From: Cycas panzhihuaensis
Taxonomy: Eukaryota > Cycadophyta
Direction: 5' to 3'
NCBI GenBank assembly: GCA_023213395.1
Contig: CM041465.1
Span: 122,023,741 to 122,087,740 of the forward strand
DNA: 64,000 nt
Part shown: piece after piece, positions 34,600-50,190 of the stretch
Layout of the letters: the number at the start of each line of letters is the position of its first letter
Position numbering within the stretch: the stretch's first letter is position 1
Made by a program: the position numbers and the translations under genes
The notes under the pieces: model-generated
Database searches by the model: none
The model's input: the letters and a program-made list of their open reading frames with translations, nothing else
Told to the model about the DNA's origin: nothing

Positions 34600-35690
34600 A
34601 TAGACTTGTTTGAAGTATAAGGTTTTAGTAATTCAAACCAGTCCTCTCATCCAATCATGTGTCTTGATGCTCCAAAATTAATGTACCATACCTCCTCATC
34701 TTTGAGACTTGCAATGAGTATAGCAATGAAGGTAGTTTCTTCTTCATCTTTGTCATCCTACTCTTTACTATAGTTTCTTATAGGGTATTTTTCTTTTTGA
34801 ATTTTAACTCTTTTCTATGGATATTGATATGGATAATGCTCGATTTATTTATAGTGGTAATAAACATCAAAGGCTTTATAATTGTTGGAAAATAACCTTG
34901 GTTTATCATAATTAGAGCATACTATGGCTTCTCTAGGAGGAATGTTGCATCCTCATCTTTGGTTGTATTACCATCACTTGCAAGGCAAGCTTTTGGTATT
35001 TGGAGCCCTAGCATGACCATGAAATTGTCCCCTTCCTCTCGGTTCTAACTAAAATTTGGTGACAAAGGCATCCTCTATCTTCTTTGTATCTTCATATTGC
35101 TTGTTTCTTTGCTCATGTCTCAACAACAATCCTATCATTGTATCGAGAGTCAGTCTATTAATTTAATTATTATTAGTAATTATGTTGATTATAACATCAA
35201 ATAATTTTAGGAGATTGCTTGCTATCATTTTGACAATCTCTTATTCTTCTATTTTTGCTCTTATACTTAACAAATCATTTTTTATTGAAATAACTTTATG
35301 AAGAAACTCTAAAATTATTTTAATTGTTTTCATGTGTAACTTAAATAAATATTATTTCAAGGCTATGATCTGAGTCTTATTTTTCTATCCATATATATTT
35401 TTAAATATATTTCAAACTTTTGAGGATGAGTTTAGATTTTCAACATAAATAAGAATTGAATCTAAACTGGAGAGTTTTAATGTAATTAATCCTACATTAT
35501 CTCTCTCTTCCCAGTTAAGTAAGTTAATGTTATCATCATTAGGTTTTATTCCTAAACCCGCGGCTATCTTCTATGCATTTTTGGCTCTTAACAATGTTTC
35601 TACTTTAATCTTCCATATATGATAATTAGAATCTGTAAGTTTATCCTAATCAAACAAAGCTAAGACATTGGAGGCCATTCTAAATGTTAA
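34600..35690 (-). pseudogene. Copia gag, zinc knuckle and protease start, element E
   Basis: The gag start near 35,685 reads MASNVLALFD and continues YHIWKIKVETLLRAKNA, a standard copia gag opening. The CX2CX4HX4C knuckle at 34,821-34,862 keeps its spacing and its His, but all three Cys codons read as Tyr and a TAA lies inside. The protease site near 34,680 reads INFGASRHM in place of the family D-S-G-A-S, so the catalytic Asp is now Asn. Confidence 0.75.
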
Positions 35691-36349
35691 GATTAAGGTC
35701 TAAAACTAGAGACAGTGTTTAGACATACAATTGTATGGATTTCTGTATGGAGATAAGAGTATATGGACTGGTAAGAAATGTACCTTGAATCAAAGTTCTT
35801 CATGAGAGGATTTTAGATCTGTAACTATTGTTTGGAGATGGTTTTCTATTAGGAAGAAAGCTAGCTTGAAAACTTTAAATGAGTGGTTAGATTTTTTAGA
35901 AAAAAACCTTTTAAATCATTAAAATCTTCAATAATATTTAATGAAATTAGATTCAATCTCTTTATAATATAGAATCAAATAGATTATGAGTGATTTTACT
36001 TAGAATCTAGAGAAAGTTGTGAAGAATTCTAAGATTAGACTTTATGTCAGTTGAAAGAATTATTATTCGTACTAAGATCTACCTTCTGGTTAGGTTTCAT
36101 TAAATTTTAAACACTTTATTTTTTTCATGTCTGTATGGGTTTGTACTGATCTATATAATTCCATACAGAATTGAATTTTGTATCCTTCTTAATCCTCTAG
36201 AGAAATCTAATCTTGTTCTTCTCCTTCTTGATCTTCTGAAGAAATTTGATCATGTTCTTCTTCTTGTATTACCTCTAGCCTTTGAGTTCTATTTCAAAAT
36301 GACTCATATAAACTATAAATTCTTCTTATCAGACAAATAGGCTAAATTA
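35691..36349 (-). other. Untranslated leader of element E
   Basis: This lies between PBS and gag start. It holds no recognisable coding region. Confidence 0.5.
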
Positions 36350-36360
36350 CTCTAATACCA
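36350..36360 (-). other. Primer-binding site, element E
   Basis: The minus strand reads TGGTATTAGAG, one base from the standard site, next to the LTR end at 36,364. Confidence 0.8.
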
Positions 36361-36363
36361 TAT

Positions 36364-38176
<1,813 letters not shown>

Positions 38177-39000
38177 TAGGGTACCATACTCTAGGTGCTT
38201 ATTTGAGTCAATATAAGACCTTTCTAAGTTTATAGACCTTGTCTTCCTTTCCTTTCACTTAAAATCCTTAGATTATTAGATATATATATATCCACATGAA
38301 TATATCTATTTAAGAAGACACTCTTTACATCCATCTGATAGGTTGTTTAACCTTATTATTCAACTAAGGCCATAACTAATCTAACTATTTCCAACCTTGT
38401 AATTGGTATAAATGTTTCATTATAAACTATGCCTTTAATTTAAACATAGCCCTTTATAACTAATCGTGCTTTATATTTATCAATGGAGCCATTTGACTTA
38501 TATTTAGTCTTGTAAATTGATTTTATCCTAATGGCATTCTTTCTTGGTGGTAAATCAACTAACTCTTAAGTATCAATTTTTACTAAGTTATTATATTCTT
38601 CCTTTATTGTATATTTCTATTCATTATACCTATTTATCTCTTTAAAAAATTGAGGCATATTTAACTCCATGAATTGAGTCATTAATACAAAGTTCACCCT
38701 TTGAGATCTTGTTATTCTTCTCTTAAAGTTTGTATCTAAAATATTTTGAGGGTTATGACCCCTTTGCATCCATTTTAGAACTCTTTTATTTAAAGTAGAT
38801 GGACTTGCTCCACTTGTATTATGTATATTTGTACCACTTGAATTAGATTCTATGACAATCATAATGCTTTTTCCTTTGTCAAAAGTATTCTCTTGACAAA
38901 ATTTATCTTCATTGAAGATGATATCCTTACTCATGATGAATCTTTTACCCTAAGGGCCATATAATTTCTAGGATCTTTATATATCACTATATCTTATAAA
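38177..39000 (-). pseudogene. Copia RT start and integrase-RT linker, element CB
   Basis: It resumes the CB frame after E. The 105-aa frame at 38,934-38,617 is the charged integrase-RT linker, with a RRITRSQRVNF motif matching RRTTRSQKVNF in element A. The RT N-terminal part lies left of it. Confidence 0.78.
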
Positions 39001-40330
39001 TATGTACTTAGTGATTTTGTCATTTAACTTTGTCCTTCTTTGTTTTAGAATATGTTCATATGCTATGCACCCAAAAACTCTTAAGTGTTTGATACTTGGC
39101 TTATGACTTGTCTAAGCCTCTTTAAGTGTGACCCATCTCACTGCCTTTATTATGAATTTGTTCAAAAAATAAATACCTATATACATACCTTTTACCTAAT
39201 ACTCATTATAAAGATATTTATCCTTAAGCATGCTCTTAACCATCTCAACAATGGTCTTGTTTTTCTTTTTTACTACCCTATTTTGTTAAGGGTTATAGGG
39301 ATTAGTAAGATGTCTTATAGTACCTATAATAATCCTTAAATTTATTTGAAATAAATTATCTCTCATTATTTAACCTAAGGGTCAATATTTTATACCTACT
39401 TTGTTTTTCAATCATTACTTTAAAGTCAATAAAATATTGAAGCATATCTAATTTGAACTTCAAAAAAATAAACCTAAATCATTATAGTAAAGTCATTAGT
39501 AAAAGTAATGAAGTACTTAGCTCTTTAAGATGAAGGTACATCCATTAGTTCATATAGATCTATGTATATCAATTGAAGAGGTCCATTTACCCTATAACTA
39601 TTATTAGAGAATCTATCCTTTTGTTATTTGCCTAGTATACAAGCTTCATATATTTCTTTACCATATTCAATGCTATATAAAACAACCACTATTTTTATCA
39701 TTTTCATTAATGTTAAACTATTGTAGTTTATATAGATAAATCTTTTATACAAAGTCTCACTATCTATTTTAGTTAATGACTTCAAGGCATAATAGTTAGT
39801 TGGGGGTATGATTAACTTAAATAATCTATCACTAGTGATTGACCCTTAGCAACTATTATCGTATTTCTCTAATTATCCTTAATGGTGTTCTCACCATTAT
39901 CAAAGATATCTTAATACTTTTACTCTATCATTTGTTTAACTAATAGAAAGTTTCTTTTTAGTATAGGTACATGAAGTACATCATTGTTACACCTAGTCTC
40001 TCCAAAATCTATTTGGATAGCTACATTTCTTTTACCTATTACAACTTGAGTAGTATTATCCCAAATATAATTTTATGTTTTTAAATATTGCCTAACTCTT
40101 TAAATGAAATTTTCCTATATGTCATATAAGTAGAGCAATCTGAATTAATGTACCAACTATTCTTCTCTTCATTAACCATAAGACTTCATAATAAAAGTCT
40201 CTTATTCTCCCTTGGTTCTTCAACTACTATATTTTCTACTTCTCTTTATATATTGGATGTCTTTATAAAATAATTAATTTCTAAACATCCATTTTTATAA
40301 CAATAGGAACATTATATTGTTATTTATCCT
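39001..40330 (-). pseudogene. Copia integrase and protease, element CB
   Basis: Positions 39,100-39,800 line up with the integrase of A at 8,050-8,800 (same order of motifs, many stops). The protease-like stretch is near 40,090-40,160 and the knuckle region near 40,270-40,330. Confidence 0.72.
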
Positions 40331-41262
40331 CTACCTCTAGGACTCTTTACTCTTTGATCTTGATTCCTTCCCCTTGGACTTTATCCTCTACCTCTTTATT
40401 AAGGTCCAAAACCTTAATTAAATTAGCCTTGATAGAATTATCTGTCCTTAATCTTATCCTTGATGAAATTAACCTTAACCTTGATAGAATTATCCTTGAC
40501 CTTAACCTTGATAAACTTGATATTATCTTTGGTGTAATTACCCTTGGTTTATAAAGTTTTTTCCTCTTCCTCTAAGAGTTTGACCTATTTCTCTATAACT
40601 TTAACCTTTAGAATGATGTAATCTTTAGTTTATGGCAAACACATATTCCAAAAACTCATTACCACCTTTCTTTTCTTTAACTTCTAATAACATAACACTA
40701 ACTTAATCAATATTGAGTGTTGTAAGGTCTTTACAGACCTAAATGCTTGTAGTTACTATTTCAAATTTCTTGATGTTATTGACACACCTTAGAATTTTTT
40801 CTACCACCCTTTATTCATTAATAATTTCTTCTAAGGCCCTCATTTGATTAATTAGGTCTTGTACCTTGGTTATAAAGTCATTAATCCCCTCATTATTATT
40901 CGTCCTATAATTTTTTAATTTGTTACTTAGCGTTTGAAGTTTTAATACAATGAATCCTTTATAGGTGGTCTTCAAAGTATTCCATACCTCGTTTGATATA
41001 ATTACCTCACTAACTCTTAGGAAGATGTGGTCCTCTAATGTATAGAAAATAAATGCCAAGGCTTTATTGTCTGTTTTTTTATTCTCCTTAAAGGTCTTCT
41101 TTTCATCTACAATAATGTTAGAATCAAGTGTATCATATCAATTTTGAATTAAATCCCATATGTATTTTGATATAAAAATAGTTTTCATCTAATGACTTAA
41201 AAATCTAAGAAATTTGTACTATCAAACATAGACACTATTATATTGCTTATACTTGAAGCCAT
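40331..41262 (-). pseudogene. Copia gag, element CB
   Basis: The start ATG is at 41,262, with MASSIS as in A. An 82-aa frame at 41,059-40,811 carries the UBN2-type core (LRVSEVIISNEVWNTLKTTY, then a Q-T-L-S-N-K-L segment and DLINQMRALEEIIN). In UBN2-family gag this region mediates assembly. The frame is broken on both sides. Confidence 0.8.
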
Positions 41263-43505
41263 GATAAAGATATTACCTTAAAATATAAACAACTTTGAAA
41301 AAATAAGGTGCTTTGATGAAAGATTAAAAATATACTAAACAAAGTAATGAAATTCACTAAGAAATAGGATAATTATCCCCCTTTAAATTTGTGATATAAA
41401 GAAATGTTCTAATTGGGACTTAACCTCCTCTAAGAAAATGACTAGTATTAGAATGTGACTACAAAGTAAAGCTTTTGTTAAGTTTTTTTAAGGGATCAAC
41501 TCATAAGAAGCCCACAAAATAACATCAACTTTGAGCATAAAAATAGTATATCATATGATTTCAAAAATATGCAAAAGACTATTCACTTTGTAGAAAATTG
41601 AAATACAAGTTCAACTCTTTAAGCAACACTTAATTCTAACATATTTTAGTAAGGTTATGCCTTAAAAAGTGTAAGGATGTTAAATTTAATAAAGAGTCCT
41701 TAGTATATAAACTATATTAAAAATTTTTCATTAACTTTAACTCATTAAATAGATTACCAAATAAACTCAATATAAGTATGTGACCACTCATTTCATTAAG
41801 GTGGAAATGAAGATCACTCTAGAGTTGATAGATTTAAAAATAAGCCTTGCATATAATAGTTATTCTTATTAAACTAGAAATAGGGACTCAAACTAAGGAA
41901 AGCTCCTTAAAAATATAGTTAAACCCTTTTAAAAAATTAAATATCTAGTCACTCAAGTATTGTATGTGACCTACATGCTGACTGGAGGGTGCTATAAAAT
42001 TGAATAACTCAATAAAATATAAAAAATAATTAAATTTCTTAAAATATTCAATGCTTAAGAAAAAAAATAACATTTCCACTAGTTTTGTTCTATAAGCCCT
42101 CAAATTGCTTCAAATGTAAACAAAACTCCTTCTCCTTAAGTAGAATAAATGATAATAAAGACATATAATCCATAAAGAATGCATGTGGTTTACACATTCT
42201 ATAATAAATATATGGCACTGAAACACAAGGAATGTGCATGAGATTAAAGTGGCCTCGAAAGAATGATGAGATAGATATCTTGCAAATAGGTATCATATGA
42301 CCCTAAAGTAATATAAGCTTCAACACTACTTCACTAAGCTATGAATCACCTATAGAGCTCAAAATACGATAATAGGTACAAGAATCGATTTTAACCTTAT
42401 ATGTGGTCTAATTTGGTTGAGTGTTGATCACAAGAGGGCTTGGGTTTATATTGTGCTATAACAATATATAAGACAAACTCTAGAAAGACTTATGTAATAA
42501 TATTGTAATCAAATTAATCGAAGGCAAACTCCCACAATGATGAAGTTTAATAGGTAGAGACGTAAAAAGGCTAATGATGATATAGCTATGATTAATATTT
42601 TTTTGAAAATATAATGTTTGTAAGGATAAATAGAGCAGTCCAAATACCATAGTAGTCTAGCTCTTACTTAAGTCTGAATACTAGAGTAGGACGATAGCAT
42701 AGACAAAGTGAGACTAAGACAACCTAGATTAGGACCAATGAAATATATGTGAATATAGAATATTGAGGCATGGAGATACAACAAATAAATATTAAATTTA
42801 ATATGTAAATACAACATGTTCTTTGCCTATTATAATATCAAGCACAAACAGACAATGTAGATACTTCCCAATGGATAAACGAGCTCTTCACGCAACAAAC
42901 AAAGGATGAATAATCTCTAAGCCACATAGGGGAACATGCATAGTCTTCAAACCCTTCAACATCATGAGTAGGTATACATAGGATAAGTTTCCAATCAAAG
43001 GAGAGACTAGACAAGAATGTTTATGACCAACGTAAATACATACAACATGTAATGTATGTGCAAGAATACACTTACAGTTGATTAGTCCAGATGGGTGTGA
43101 GGAGGAAATATGAGCTTTTAATGGCCATGAAAAACCATTAATATAACTATAGAACTTATGCATAATGCCCCACATGATGCACAAATATGAGATGAATACT
43201 TTATAAATATAGAATAAAGCACAATTTTATGATAATAAATGAATGAAAATATGTAGGTAACACAATATTTAATTATAAAGTATGTAGTACAAAGTTCTTA
43301 ATTCAAAGCAAAACCCAAATATAGATGCTCAAGATTCAAATATAGAAACAAAAATAGAACCTTATAATGTTTGACCCACAAGCATACTTCATCAGAAACC
43401 CAAATATTATCTATAGATGATGGATAGGGACATACTAATCCATAAGTAGAGATTGTGAAAACACTTTTAGAACAACTAGGATATAACAATGGGTAGAAGA
43501 CCAAA
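41263..43505 (-). other. Long untranslated leader of element CB (2.24 kb)
   Basis: It corresponds to the leader of A (10,279-12,539) with similar length. The PBS position next to the LTR reads TGGTCTTCTACCC on the minus strand, strongly decayed from the A site. Short frames here (for example 98 aa at 42,888-43,184) have no domain that I recognise. Confidence 0.65.
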
Positions 43506-43749
43506 TGTTAGAAATAAAGATCCAAAACCATATTAAGGTTTAAGAGTAAAATGCAAACATAGAACAAGCAAGAAGAGACAAAACAAATTCCATGATGAGG
43601 GTGGTATTAATGAACACTAGTGTCTTTGGGCCTCATGTATCAATAGGTGGGACCAAAAGGGTTTGGCATACCTATCAAGGTCTATTACCACTTGGTGTTA
43701 AAAAATGGCTAATAAGTGAGTCACCTCTAATATGGGTATTATCCCAACA
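43506..43749 (-). repeat. 5' LTR of element CB (244 bp)
   Basis: On the plus strand it runs from TGTTAG to CCCAACA. It shares agagtaaaat, atgatgagggtggtattaatga and cctaataagtgag-like blocks with 24,235-24,592. Confidence 0.82.
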
Positions 43750-45120
43750 TTTAAACTTACTAATTTATTGAGTTTTCTAGAGTTTGTAACATTAGAGTTT
43801 GAACCCTATAACTTTGAACTTCTATAACTTTTTTGTCTAACATCAATTTTAGGACTTCCATCACTTATTAGAAAGCTAGAATCTCCTTTATAACTTGATA
43901 AATTTATCCTTTACAAAATGTGTAATGGGGAAATAATTATTGTACCCAAAATAAGTCATGAAGGTCTATGCATCTATCATCTACCTTTACATTAATTTTT
44001 CTCCTTATTATTCCCTCATTCATATTATATAGTTCCCTGTATATACTAATGGATTACAATTTTTACATAGAAAAATTCATTAAGCCAGAATATTAAAATG
44101 GTGCAACTCCATACTTGATGAAGCATTATTTAAGTATTCACCTCACATAGGATGAACAAAACTAAGAATGGAAAATATATTTTACATATTTTCTAGAGAT
44201 ATAATATGACCAAATAAGATTAAGGAAAATGAGTCCTTACAAAATTCTTATGATATTTTATATATGAAGGAAAACCCTATGATATAGAGATGTAATAATT
44301 ATAGAAGATAATGCTTTTTTTCTAGTTAGGATTGTGTGCCCCTAATTGAATTTTTATGATGATAAATGTGGCTAAAAGATGTTCCTAGTATTAGTCTTAG
44401 ATTTTCTTTATCGAAGTCAATTCAAAGATTGCCATGGCCAATATTAATACTTTATCATGTTTTCTTAATAAAACATCTACTACTATGTTCTTTTAGTCTT
44501 TTTTATATATGATATTAAAGTTAAAGTATTGGATTTTATTTATCTAATTCCTTTTCTCCTCTAATACATTACATTGCTATAGTAAGAATTTGAGGCTACT
44601 ATGGTCTATTTTAGCTATGAACTTGTTGCATAATAAATTTTATTGCCATTTCTCCATGTCATATATTATATATAGTATTTCTTAGTTATATGTGAGAAGC
44701 CTACTCTCTCCATCATTTAACAATTTTCTTTTAAATAATATTATATAATTATTTTGGATGAGGATTGCACTCATACTACTACTAAATGCATCACATTCTA
44801 AAACAAATAGTTCATCAAAGTTTGGTGTGCCTAAGACTTGGATTGTTATATCCCTCTTAATTTGGATTAATTTTTTAGCACTGGCTAATCTAGAATGATT
44901 TGGATTCTCACTTTATCTACCCCCCTTACTTACTAAATATATATTTGAAAAGTTTAATATAAAATTAATTTTCCTCTAGAATGTTTAGCATAATGCCTAC
45001 ATTCTTTAGGAATAAACTCAATGATTTTGAGCTAATAAAGATATCATTAAAAATATATTAAGATAATTTTTTAAAGGAATGTTACAAATATTTTATTCAT
45101 TATGGCTTGTGTTGGACTAG
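43750..45120 (-). pseudogene. Gypsy RT/RNase H fragment 'I'
   Basis: The minus-strand translation gives an RT active-site region (KIILIYFNDIFISSKSL near 45,040-44,990, with FDD changed to FND). RNase H follows: LALPNFDELFVLECDASSSS near 44,850-44,790, a DMEKW block, then IDHSSLKFLL near 44,620 and a VADALSR-like end near 44,470. Positions 43,750-44,430 should cover integrase, but I could not confirm motifs there. Both termini are unknown. Confidence 0.72.
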
Positions 45121-45888
45121 GAATTATGCACCTTAAGAGTGAAATAATATACAAAGGTAAAAGAAATCATAGTAACATCAAGTATTAGGGTAATCCCTTA
45201 AGAGTTCTTCCACTTCAAGGGGAAATTTCCCTTTATTACTAAGTGAAAAAGGGAATCAAAATAAGAAAAGGAAAGAAAATAAAGAGTTTGCATAACAGTG
45301 ATATGTAAAATGAACTAATGTGCCAAACACTTACTTAGATGCCACCTATTGAGAAGTCAATTCTATTTATGACATTATTGAGAGTTAGGTAAAAAACTAA
45401 AGGGAAATTTTTAAAAAAGAAATAAAAGAGGTTGGGGTAGAAGCCTTAAAATCCTAGGTATTAGCCAAAGAAATGTACAAATGCCTCAAAATTAAGAATG
45501 TTAGATATATGAGAAAGGAAGGCGAAACTTTGTGAAACTAAGCTACTAAATTTAAATAGCCAGTATTGTACTAATTAAATCTAAGTTAGACCTAATTATC
45601 GATCTCATGAACATTAGCCTAAATGCATTAGTATAACACTAGAGTACATCAATTACAAATTAAGAGATTACTTAAACCTTCATTTAACAAATCCAAAAAC
45701 ACACACTTATTGTTAAATGAATTATGCAATTAGTTAAAACTAAATAGAGCCAATGGAAAATGAATGTCTATTTATATTATAAATAAAATATTTAGCTAAT
45801 AATCCTAGATACTAAATCTCTCAAAAATATAATTCTTATATTGAGAAAACCTAGTTCCTTAACTATACTCCCTCCTTTCTCATAAGAA
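45121..45888. other. Unassigned AT-rich DNA left of element G
   Basis: No open frame or repeat that I can assign. The last bases contain ataag (45882-45886), the possible target duplication of G. Confidence 0.4.
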
Positions 45889-47959
45889 TGCCATTATTCT
45901 TCATTTATTATCATTCAAACGAGGCATAAATGTAGAGATTGAGGTGATGTAATTATAAGAGAGGAATCCAAAGATATGCCTCAAAAGGCAAATGATAAAA
46001 AAATAATAAGTCAAGGAGTTGAATGATTTATAAGTCATAATAAGGCAAGTGTATCCAGTTAATATTAGATGATTAATTAGGCTCAAGAAATGACAACAAT
46101 AATATGGAGAGGATGATTAAATAATAAAGTAGTAAGTGTGAAGATATTATTGAGTTGAAGCATTAGTTGTTGCATAAGATAGTATGACACAAGTAGGTAC
46201 TACATGAGGGAAAATCCTATGGGAAAAAGCATAATAAATGAGTCATTCCTACTTGTCATGATTTAATAGAAAGCTTTTGGTTACGAACATTTCTAAAGAA
46301 AAGAGGTGATCATGTGAGAAGTGTTAATACATGAAATGCATCATGTGGGGAAGTCTGATGTAGAAAAGCAAAGGAAACAAATATAATTTTGACAAGTTAC
46401 TATCCCATGAGGAGGCCTTTTCTGGGAACATTTTTTCAAAATATAAGTGGCAATGTGGGAAAGACTAATGTAAGAAAAATATATGTAGGAAAGTAAAAGT
46501 TACAAACTATTCTCACAAGGTGAGCTCCCACATGGGTGCTTGTTCTTAAATACATGTCTCCAAGCAAAATAGCCTCAAGTGTAGAAAGAGTAAATATAAG
46601 AATCATTCATACGAGAAATAAAAAGTGCGAGAAAGGAGATACATGATGATAGGAATGGAATGAAAATAATACCCAAATACTTATTTCCCACATCCACCAC
46701 ATTTTTTTCAAATCAATAAAGATAAAAATAACTAATATATGAGAGAGTATCGTGTAGGAAGCTTTGATGTGGGAAATAGATAAAGAGTGTGAAATCTTCA
46801 CATAATATTTTCATGTATTATAAATTTCTTTGATATAACTTCCTGAATAAAAATTTATCACTAGGGTAAGAGCATTGTAGGAAGTGATTATGCGGGGTCA
46901 TACTCCTATAATCTAGAAATTTTTAAAGGGAATACTTTTAAAAGAAAATGTACAAGTGGGTATACAAGGGGACATGAATATTGATAAAATCTTAACCCCT
47001 AATTCAAAAAATCACTTTAAATTACAACCCTTGATTTATCTTTTTGTCTCATGCTTAAAGTATAATTACTCGATATGACGTGATAATCCCCTAATCATTT
47101 TGGGGATGCTGATATTTCATTAAAATGATTATGCATTTGGCCTATAAGAAGCAAGCACTTGATCACAAAGACTACGATTGATCAAGTTCATTAGATATCG
47201 TAATCTTTCTTAATAGGCTATGAATTAATAGCCTTAAGTAAGGAAAGAATATAGAGATGCATAATTTGTGATTTAGTATTATCTTGAAAACATTTAATCT
47301 AGGTTTTATCCTAAAAGATCATGGAGATATTGTGGTAGGCAACTCTATGCAAAGTCTATAGGATATGGTACATCCTTAGTCACTGTACAACCATAGGAGG
47401 CCTAAATTATATGGAAATTTGGGAGATATCAAGGGTAAATAGTCAATTTTAGAAAATTGATCTAACTCAAAATAAGTTAGTATCTAATGAAAATCTAGTC
47501 CCTTATCAAGGATTATAGTGTGGGAGAACACTTGAATTTGATGAAATAAAGTTAGATATAGTCATGCAAGGGACTAACCTTAAAGATAAAAATTTGGTTG
47601 CTATGACAACTGTAAGTGGAAGATGGCTAGAATCATGGAGTTGCATGTTCATCTCTCTTTTACCAATCATTGATTATGTAATGGATTAGTTGAAGTAGTG
47701 TTAGTACACAACTTTAGACCCAACCTCTATGCTAAAATAAAAGATTATTTTTATAATTAGCTAACTTTAATATGGTTCTTAAATGATGTATTCCATGAAG
47801 ATCATTTCAATAGTTATTCAAATGTTCTCCTAATAGTACTATAGTGGTCACAATTACTCTAATGACTATATTCACCCAAATCATAATTATACCACTAACC
47901 ATATGGAAATCCATTATCACACAAATATTTGATCTAGAATAAACTACTTCATCAAGAAG
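45889..47959 (+). repeat. 5' LTR of G, part left of element F
   Basis: Collinear with 58,429-60,437. The shared start reads gaggcataaatgtag near 45,920 and 58,453. Short frames here are not conserved as protein between the two copies. Confidence 0.85.
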
Positions 47960-48313
47960 TGTTAATGTGGCAGTTAATTATTAATCCACTTAGTTAATGT
48001 TAATGTGGTTTAATTAAGTGAAAGGGTGCAAAGCTAAAAAGTGTGACTTATTCAGAGGGTCACAACCCTAATCATGTGACACCTCTTAGAGAGTATAAAA
48101 TTCTTGAGGCCTTGTATATTCATATCTAAGTATTCATTATGTAATAATCAAGTGATCCTTCAAGGATCCTCTTTGTGGTGGGTTTTTTTCCTAAAAGGGT
48201 TTTCCACATAAATTCCTATATACTGTGCATCTGTTTTCTATTTGTTGCTTGCTATGTATGGTTAAAGATACTACACATGGAAACATTTGCATATGATTTC
48301 ATGTTCCCAAACA
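47960..48313 (+). repeat. 5' LTR of element F (354 bp)
   Basis: Starts TGTTAATG and ends CCCAAACA. Contains a TATA box and matches 53389-53750. Confidence 0.95.
48094..48100 (+). promoter_or_regulatory. TATA box in the 5' LTR of F
   Basis: tataaaa in the context gagagtataaaat, about 135 bp from the LTR start. It is kept in the 3' LTR at 53,523-53,529, so it was present at insertion. Confidence 0.6.
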
Positions 48314-48325
48314 TGGTATCAGAGC
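48314..48325 (+). other. Primer-binding site, element F
   Basis: TGGTATCAGAGC directly abuts the LTR end and matches initiator tRNA-Met exactly. Confidence 0.95.
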
Positions 48326-49287
48326 AATAAGGTCCTGCATAGCTGAAGCTTGACAGTGAGTGGGGCAGTGTAATCATTGGTTGCCAGGTGAAGCTGTCTA
48401 ACCTAAGACAAGTTTTGAGGGTTCGTTAACCCCAACATCGTGCAGAAGCAGGCACAACAAATTAATGGTGGTTGAAGCAATGGAAATCACTATTCAACAA
48501 AATATAAAGGTTATTAGAGTCAGTATTCATGCGTGAAGATCGCGTTTATGGTTAGAGTTGGCTCATTAGTGGTCATCCAAAGTCAATTGATAATATGTTG
48601 AAGAGATTCAAGCGAACAAAACACGTACTGATGGTGATTTAGTGACTTTGAGGATAACCATCTTTATACACGAGTAAGTTGGTCATTTTCTCACAAAAAA
48701 TACTATAAAACTAAAAAATGGACAATCTTTTTCTAGTATTTCGTTCATCTTATCTATATAAGGGAGAGATTGGAGCCTTTCTGGGATGTTTTCAACCCTC
48801 TATACCAAGATTAGAGTGAGTGTATAGCATAACATAGTATCAAACTATTGTTTTTTAGTTGTAGTGTCTTTAATTGGGAGTTTGATCCATTTATCTCTGC
48901 TGTATATACCCTATTGAGCTCGCATTCTTATGTCAGGCCATTATTGGGTTGTTTATGAGCAGTTTGAAGACTTGTATACAGTATTAAGGTACTATAAAAG
49001 CTAGTACTAGTCTCTAGCTAGTGGAGACTAGTATTAAGGTACTTGGAGACCATGTACCGTCACCATGTAAAGCCATCCTTTATTCTAGAGCACATATTTA
49101 TAGCCATTGTGAGTGTTGATTATGATATTTAATGGTTATTTAAGGTCATTTGTTGATAGATAAAGAGGCATAAACAGTTAATGGCCCACTTAACATGGGT
49201 ATAATCCATGTTGGGTGCCTTTGGAAGTGTGCTTGTGAGGCAGAGGAGGATACAAGGGTGTATTTTTATCCTTAATATGTTCATCTA
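48326..49287 (+). other. Untranslated leader of element F
   Basis: Nearly 1 kb between PBS and gag without a recognisable coding domain. It contains a short local repeat (ggtactataaaagctagtac and ctagtggagactagtattaa) near 48,985-49,045. Confidence 0.5.
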
Positions 49288-50190
49288 GTGTCGTGTAAGT
49301 CATATTATAGCCCATTGTTTGAGATGGAGAAGCTCATGCCTAAGGTTATCTTTAACGAGAATAATTTTAGTAAATGGAAGGCTAATATAGAGCTTATATT
49401 GATGGTGAACCAACTCTGGGGAATCACTAAGGCAAAGCTTATTTCAATTCCACTTAACCATAAGGAGTGTATTAAACTTGAAGAGAAGCAATACATGGTT
49501 GTTGGATTACTGAAACTCTCAGTGGCATCGAACCAGAGGGCTCTAGTTCATAATTTAGATGACCCAATCGAGATTTGGATGAAGTTGTGTGATACTTTTA
49601 AAAAGAAGAAGATGAATAGGCATCTTGCACTAATGTTGGAACTACTCAATTCAAAATTTGAAGATAAGAATAATATCAACTCTTACCTAAATAAAATAAC
49701 AAACTTGAAGAACAAGTTAAAAGAATCAAAGTAGAACTTGATTGATGATGTGCTTTTGTTTACAATAATCATGTCGAAGCTGCTAGCTATATTTGCCACA
49801 TTCTAGACCATTTATGGTAGAGACAAAGTGATGGAGGCAGCAACTTTTGATAGACTCAAAAAAATAATTCTTGTAGAGGATGCCAACCTAAAACATCATA
49901 GATTTCTTGGAGGTTCTGGTTCAAGTTAGGCCTTAGCCATGAAAACTTAGAGGAAGGAAGCCCCTAAGGAGGAGAAGTTCACATAGTGGTCTGGAGAAAG
50001 CTCTCAAGACAAGAAAAAGTTTAATGGAAAGTGTAATTACTATAAAAAGGATGGTCATCGCAAAAAGAACTATTGGTTCAAGCGTTGTGATAAGTGCAAA
50101 GGTAACTAGGATGATAAATAAAAGAATGTTGTTGCTTATTAGTCTAAGCATAGACCTTATCAGCCGAATAAGATTGAAGGGACTATTGCA
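49288..50190 (+). pseudogene. Copia gag with zinc knuckle, element F
   Basis: A 148-aa frame (49,288-49,734) carries the gag core: FNENNFSKWKANIELILMV, IEIWMKLCDTFKKKKM and INSYLNKI-NLKNKLKESK. The next codon is TAG. In the same frame further stops follow, then the knuckle at 50,032-50,073 with spacing CX2CX4HX4C, where the second and third Cys codons are TAT (Tyr). Gag would form the particle and bind RNA, but the knuckle cannot hold zinc. Confidence 0.83.

Noticed and set aside
40354-40554. 66-aa frame of Leu/Ile/Asp repeats, and the like at 9492-9698
   Set aside because: Plus-strand shadow of the repetitive Lys/Asn-rich region after gag in the A/CB copia family.
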